Positions 60,318 through 64,000 of a DNA stretch of 64,000 nt are shown piece by piece. Numbering within the stretch: the stretch's first letter is position 1; every line of letters begins with the position of its first letter. The DNA is taken from assembly GCA_958412345.1 (NCBI GenBank), contig CATYSO010000003.1, forward strand, positions 88,353-152,352, given 5' to 3'. The notes beneath the pieces were generated by a model, which saw only the letters and a program-made list of their open reading frames with translations, was not told where the DNA came from and ran no database searches. Made by a program: the position numbers and the translations under genes. This DNA is from an uncultured Collinsella sp. Lineage in GTDB: Bacteria > Actinomycetota > Coriobacteriia > Coriobacteriales > Coriobacteriaceae.

Positions 60318-61532
60318 TTACCGTGCATTAAAAACGTAGCGGTCCAGGCGGTCGCACGCTTCCCTTACGCGCGAAAGCGGCAGCGCCAGATTCACGCGAA
60401 TGTGGCAGGGCCCGTGGAACGGGCGGCCGTCCTGGTACCCCACGCCCACGCGCGCCCCCTCGTCGAGCAGCCACTGAATATCGCGGCCATGCTCGCGGCA
60501 CCACTCGGTGCAGTCCAGAAATACCATGTAGGTGCCCTGCGGACGCGAATAGGACACGCCCGCAAAATGCTTGTCCACGTAATTGCAGAAGTAGTCGACG
60601 TTGCCCTCGATGACCTCATTGAGCTCATCGAGCCACTCGTAGCCTTGCGGCTGGTAGGCACCGATAAGCGCATGCATGGAGAGGACATTCATCTCGTTGT
60701 AGTGGGTCTTGTTGGACACGGCGCACACGCGGTCGCGCAGCGTCTCGTTATAGATGATGTGGTAGCTGCCGACCAGGCCCGCCAGGTTAAACGTCTTGCT
60801 GGGCGCATAGAGGGCAACCGTGCGCATGCGGGCATCCTCGCTCACCGACTGCGTCGGGATATGCTTGTGACCCGGCAGGATGATATCGGACCAAATCTCA
60901 TCCGAGATCACCACGCAATCGTACTGGCGATAGATGTCCATGGCGCGCTCGATCTCGTCGCGCTCCCACACGCGGCCACAGGGATTATGCGGCGAGCAGA
61001 AAACGGCAGCATGGATGTGATTTTGCTCGAGCTTGTGCTCCATGTCCTCAAAGTCCATGCGCCATATGCCCTGGTCGTCGAGCTTAAGCGGGCTGTGCAC
61101 AATGCGGTAGCCCGCGGCCTCGATGGACTTGGTAAAGCCGATGTAGGTGGGGCTATGGACCAGCACCGCGTCGCCCGGCTGGACATAGGCGCGCAGCGTC
61201 GATACAACGCCGCCCAGCACGCCGTTTTCGTAGCCGATATGCTCGGGAAGTAGGCCCTCAGCGCCGTTGCGACGGCTCTGCCACTCGATAATGCTGTCGA
61301 AGTACTCGGCGCGCGGATCAAAGTAGCCAAACATAGGGTGCTGGGCACGCTGAATGATGTGCTCCTGAACCGTCGGCACCGTGGCAAAGTTCATATCCGC
61401 CACCCACATGGGGATGCGGTCGAAGCCCTCATCGGGTGCGTTTGGCGCCATACCGGGGATCTCGCCCCAGGAGTCAACGGCGATGGCATCCATACCGTGG
61501 CGGTCGATGATTGAGGTGAAGTCGTATTTCAT
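60318..61532 (-). CDS. MalY/PatB-type PLP C-S lyase
   Basis: A 404-residue fold-type I PLP enzyme. The opening FDRIPMWVADMNF, SPHNPCGRVW and the Schiff-base Lys in YAPSKTFNLAG identify the MalY/PatB family, which split cystathionine or cysteine-S-conjugates to a thiol, pyruvate and ammonia. The ATG at 61532 has GGGAG 7 bases upstream; a much longer in-frame extension has low-quality sequence and no ribosome site. Members in oral and gut bacteria give off H2S or methanethiol. It could also serve methionine biosynthesis. Confidence 0.93.
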   Translation of the reverse strand: MKYDFTSIIDRHGMDAIAVDSWGEIPGMAPNAPDEGFDRIPMWVADMNFATVPTVQEHIIQRAQHPMFGYFDPRAEYFDSIIEWQSRRNGAEGLLPEHIGYENGVLGGVVSTLRAYVQPGDAVLVHSPTYIGFTKSIEAAGYRIVHSPLKLDDQGIWRMDFEDMEHKLEQNHIHAAVFCSPHNPCGRVWERDEIERAMDIYRQYDCVVISDEIWSDIILPGHKHIPTQSVSEDARMRTVALYAPSKTFNLAGLVGSYHIIYNETLRDRVCAVSNKTHYNEMNVLSMHALIGAYQPQGYEWLDELNEVIEGNVDYFCNYVDKHFAGVSYSRPQGTYMVFLDCTEWCREHGRDIQWLLDEGARVGVGYQDGRPFHGPCHIRVNLALPLSRVREACDRLDRYVFNAR

Positions 61533-61642
61533 GCTGGGCTCCCGTGCAAAGTGGATTGGTTCGGTAGGCGTTATTGTCCACCAGGATGGACGGCTTTGGC
61601 ACGGGTTTTGGGGTTGAATTTGACGACGTGGACGGCGGGCGG

Positions 61643-62389
61643 TCAGCCCTGAGCTTCGGTGACGGCCGTTACGGTCAGCTGTGTCCCATCGACCGCAAAC
61701 GACACGTCGAGCCCGGCGTAGGCCAAGTGGTAAACGCGATCGGGCTCGTGCTTGCTTCCAGCACGGCGCGGATCTTGGCGAAGAATCTCGATCAGGCCGG
61801 GCAACTTTGTGGGCGGGACCTTGTCTTGCAGTGCTTGTGTAAACTCGACGTCGAGCTCTTGCCACGGGTTGTCCTCGATCCAGCCGCCCGTCGCGTCCGA
61901 ATGACAATCCGCAAACGGAATGTAGGGCTTGATGTCGTAGATGGGCGTGCCGTCGCGCAAGTCGGCTCCCAGCACGTGGATGATGGGACCGTCAGCCGTG
62001 AGCTCAACGCAGTCGAGCTTTACACAGGTAAGGCCGATGGGATTGGGGCGAAACGGACTACGCGTGGCAAACACGCCCACGCGCTCGGCGCCACCCAGGC
62101 GCGGCGGACGCACGGTCTTTGACCACTTGGCATTGGTGCCGGCTTTGTCCTGTGTTTTGGCATCGACGGCGATGTCTTTTGCCGTGCCGCCGGGCGTTCC
62201 ATTTTCAAAACGCCAAAGCAGCCATAAGTGCGAGAAGGATTCGAGCCCTGCAACCGCGGCGTTAGAGGCAAACTCCGGCTCAAAGACAATACGGCCCTGT
62301 AGATGGGGTGCCAAAAAGCTGTTGCGCGGAATGCCAAACTTTTGCGGCAGGTCGGTATGTATGTGTGCAATAGGTTCCATGCCGGTCAT
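61643..62389 (-). CDS. trmO: tRNA (t6A37-N6)-methyltransferase
   Basis: A protein of about 248 residues of the TrmO (YaeB/TsaA) family, which methylates N6-threonylcarbamoyladenosine-37 of threonine tRNA. Family motifs are PRNSFL (near residue 20), SHLWLLWRF, TVRPPRLGG and FATRSPFRPNPIGL; the last forms part of the SAM site. The start is uncertain: ATG 62389 or 62380 are both close and neither has a good ribosome site. Convergent with nothing; divergent from the XRE gene at 62521. Confidence 0.92.
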   Translation of the reverse strand: MTGMEPIAHIHTDLPQKFGIPRNSFLAPHLQGRIVFEPEFASNAAVAGLESFSHLWLLWRFENGTPGGTAKDIAVDAKTQDKAGTNAKWSKTVRPPRLGGAERVGVFATRSPFRPNPIGLTCVKLDCVELTADGPIIHVLGADLRDGTPIYDIKPYIPFADCHSDATGGWIEDNPWQELDVEFTQALQDKVPPTKLPGLIEILRQDPRRAGSKHEPDRVYHLAYAGLDVSFAVDGTQLTVTAVTEAQG

Positions 62390-62520
62390 TGTACGGCATG
62401 GGCGCACGAGGCGCTGCGCACAATCCCCCACCGCGGCGCGCATCGTGCAACCAACGGTTGCTTGGAAGGGCGCCTGCCGCCGCGTATGCTTAAGCCATCA
62501 ACCGGCAGAAAGGAGCCGTC

Positions 62521-63348
62521 ATGGCCTTTGCAGAAAAACTCATCGCCGTCCGCCGCGCCAACAATCTCACCCAAGAGCAGCTTGCCACTAAACTCTATGT
62601 AACGCGCCAAGCCGTCAGCCGCTGGGAGCGCGGCGAGGTCACGCCAGGCATCGATATGATGAAGCTCATTGCCGCCGTGACCGGAGAGCCGCTGTCTCAT
62701 CTGCTCGAAATGCCCGAACACTACTGCGAGAGCTGCGGCATGATCCTCACGCCCGACGACTGCGGCACCGACGCCACGGGCACCGCGACCGACCATTACT
62801 GCAAGTGGTGCTACGACCACGGCAAGTACACCTACGACACTACGATGGAGGCAATGATCGAGGATTGTGCCCCGCGCTTGGCACAAAACACCGGCATGTC
62901 GCTCGACGAAGCCGTCTCGCTCATGGGCGCCGTGCTGCCGCAATTGGAGCGCTGGCGCACCGTGCAGGAAAACGAGGAGCGCTACGGTGCCGAGGCGCGG
63001 GCGCGCTATGGCGATGAGGCTATCGATGCAGCAAACGAAACGTTACTGGACATGGATCCTCAGACATGGAACGACATGAAGGAACTTGAGCGTGCCATTT
63101 TGGGCCAGCTCTCGATTGCCATGGGCGATGGGGAACCGGAAGGCAGCGAGGCTCGCAAGCTCGTCGCGATGCATCGCCGCTGGATAGCCCTCAACTGGGG
63201 CAGCGAGCCCCAAGACGAGGCATATCTGGGGCTCGCCCACGGTTACCTCGCCGACCAGCGCTTCGTAGACTACTACGACAAGCCTTGCGGCACCGGTGCC
63301 ACGGCATTTCTGGTCCAGGCCATCGAGTCGTCGTTAGCCCACGCATAG
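62521..63348 (+). CDS. XRE regulator with zinc ribbon and TipAS-like C-terminal domain
   Basis: A 275-residue protein in three parts: an XRE HTH (7-60, NNLTQEQLATKLYVTRQAVSRWERG), a zinc ribbon (Cys69, Cys72, Cys94, Cys97) and a C-terminal helical region (about 150-275) that resembles TipAS, the antibiotic-binding domain of TipA (YGDEAIDAANE, LVAMHRRWIA, LAHGYLADQRFVDYYD). TipAS is normally fused to a MerR HTH, so the XRE plus ribbon form is unusual. AAAGGAG precedes the ATG. It may sense a peptide antibiotic. Glutaredoxin follows 53 bases downstream. Confidence 0.88.
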   Translation: MAFAEKLIAVRRANNLTQEQLATKLYVTRQAVSRWERGEVTPGIDMMKLIAAVTGEPLSHLLEMPEHYCESCGMILTPDDCGTDATGTATDHYCKWCYDHGKYTYDTTMEAMIEDCAPRLAQNTGMSLDEAVSLMGAVLPQLERWRTVQENEERYGAEARARYGDEAIDAANETLLDMDPQTWNDMKELERAILGQLSIAMGDGEPEGSEARKLVAMHRRWIALNWGSEPQDEAYLGLAHGYLADQRFVDYYDKPCGTGATAFLVQAIESSLAHA

Positions 63349-63401
63349 ACCGCGGCGGCTTTGGGTATTTCAATCGAAACCTCAAACCGATTGGAGACCC
63401 T

Positions 63402-63647
63402 ATGGCTACTGATCACGAGCTCGCGCTGTACATTATGACCGGCTGCCCGTATTGCATTAAGGTCAAGCGCTTCCTTGCCGATAACGGCGTGACCATCCCC
63501 GAGCGCAACATCTCGACCGAGGCCGAGGCCGAACAGACGCTCATCGCCGTCGGCGGAAAGCGCCAGGTTCCCTGCCTGTTCATCGACGGCAAGCCACTCT
63601 ACGAGTCGAGTGACATCATCGCGTGGGTACAGGAGAACCTGCTCTAA
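63402..63647 (+). CDS. Glutaredoxin
   Basis: An 81-residue glutaredoxin. The redox motif is CPYC (15-18), followed by TIPERNIST, VPCLFIDGK (a cis-Pro loop) and SSDIIAWVQENL. It would reduce protein disulfides or, with another thiol system, scavenge peroxides. The gene follows the XRE regulator on the same strand by 53 bases and is closed by a 13-bp terminator. The ATG at 63402 follows GGAG; a longer in-frame start is unsupported. Confidence 0.93.
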   Translation: MATDHELALYIMTGCPYCIKVKRFLADNGVTIPERNISTEAEAEQTLIAVGGKRQVPCLFIDGKPLYESSDIIAWVQENLL

Positions 63648-63698
63648 CACGCGCGATACGATCGGCTCGCCCCAACCCATACGACCCAAACATGTACA

Positions 63699-63741
63699 CC
63701 AGCATCCAAAGTCGACCATTTTCGGCATCTTTGGATGCTGG
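63699..63741 (+). terminator. Terminator after glutaredoxin
   Basis: Perfect 13-bp stem CCAGCATCCAAAG (63699-63711) with 63729-63741, followed by CGCACAGCTTTT. Confidence 0.88.
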
Positions 63742-63744
63742 CGC

Positions 63745-64000
63745 ACAGCTTTTAGGTAGTCATGGACACTCTTAACCGGCTAATTGTTTGAGACGGCCCT
63801 TGGATTATGACTGTTTGACGTCTCTGAAAGGGGTTTCCGAAAGGACTGTGGTCAAAAAAGGGCAAATATGAGTACTGCTACCTGTTTAGTAGCAGCGATT
63901 TTGTTCATTTCAGGGACTATTCAACGTCCCATGCGTCCGCAGACGGGTAGCGCGCAGAGATGTGGTGTAAGAGGCGGGGCATGCCCCGCCTCTTCCCTTT
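63745..64000 (+). other. Gene-free end of window with two hairpins
   Basis: No gene is supported. TACTGCTAC/GTAGCAG (about 63871-63895) forms a hairpin, and AAGAGGCGGGGC with its complement (63969-63994) forms a terminator-like palindrome followed by CCCTTT. An open frame from ATG 63868 runs off the end (starting MSTATCLVAAILF) but has no ribosome site I trust. Confidence 0.5.

Noticed and set aside
63868..64000. Open frame starting MSTATCLVAAILF at the window end
   Set aside because: It is cut by the window edge, crosses two hairpins and has no ribosome site.

Overview
The window is a dense, high-GC (roughly 60 percent by eye) bacterial chromosome segment. Strong Shine-Dalgarno sites, frequent GTG starts and the gene families present (bile-salt-hydrolase-like enzyme, multi-domain GGDEF proteins, periplasmic-sensor histidine kinases, EamA exporters, a TetM-like GTPase) suggest a gut actinobacterium of the Coriobacteriia, most likely Collinsella or a close relative. 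This is inferred from gene content; no rRNA or tRNA gene lies in the window to confirm it. No prophage, transposase gene, CRISPR array or replication origin is visible.

Layout. 1-5.5 kb: structured intergenic RNA or repeat, an acidic/RGG-tail protein, a small peptide deformylase, an XRE regulator fused to an AlaA-type aminotransferase, and a divergent LysR/EamA pair. 5.7-11.9 kb: Kup potassium transporter, choloylglycine-hydrolase-family enzyme, a second deformylase-like protein with a damaged active site, purine permease and an esterase. 11.9-16.5 kb (minus strand): uracil permease, MetE-like methyltransferase, LysR regulator, HAD phosphatase. 16.5-18.7 kb: a TPP riboswitch and its terminator control thiM, a thiamine-binding protein gene and thiE. 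18.8-24.4 kb: patatin-like lipase and two related GGDEF/PAS proteins, one also carrying an EAL domain. 24.5-27.6 kb: FMN reductase, ArsC-like protein, COG0523 GTPase, TrmL. 27.7-35.2 kb: two related AAA+ ATPases with winged-helix tails enclose a short UvrA-like ABC protein and an acetyltransferase, followed by a TetM-like GTPase; copies of one palindromic repeat sit on the stop codons. 35.5-44.7 kb: acetyltransferase, small cysteine-rich protein, RsmJ, a 47-residue membrane peptide, RlmA, a MATE exporter, a second LysR/EamA pair, uracil-DNA glycosylase, SDR and a VUT/YhhQ transporter. 44.8-51 kb: release factor 3, a GntR-controlled ABC transporter, a MITE-like inverted repeat, a third EamA protein and a methyltransferase. 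51-57 kb: ClC channel, LOG-family protein, two-TM potassium channel, fused sensor kinase, PPOX protein. 57-63.7 kb: the split counterpart of that kinase, MalY/PatB C-S lyase, TrmO, an XRE/zinc-ribbon/TipAS-like regulator and glutaredoxin.

How the parts work together. The thi cluster is a clear salvage unit. The two hybrid kinases share output architecture but one carries its solute-binding sensors in the same chain and the other is translationally coupled to a separate lipoprotein sensor; neither has a DNA-binding response regulator beside it. Several regulators sit beside their probable targets with visible palindromes. Most gene ends carry strong intrinsic terminators, and four families of short palindromic repeats decorate the intergenic spaces. 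The most unusual elements are a structured motif found twice, the stop-codon palindromes around the AAA+/UvrA-like block, the regulator-aminotransferase fusion with a well-placed internal start, and the paired sensor kinases.
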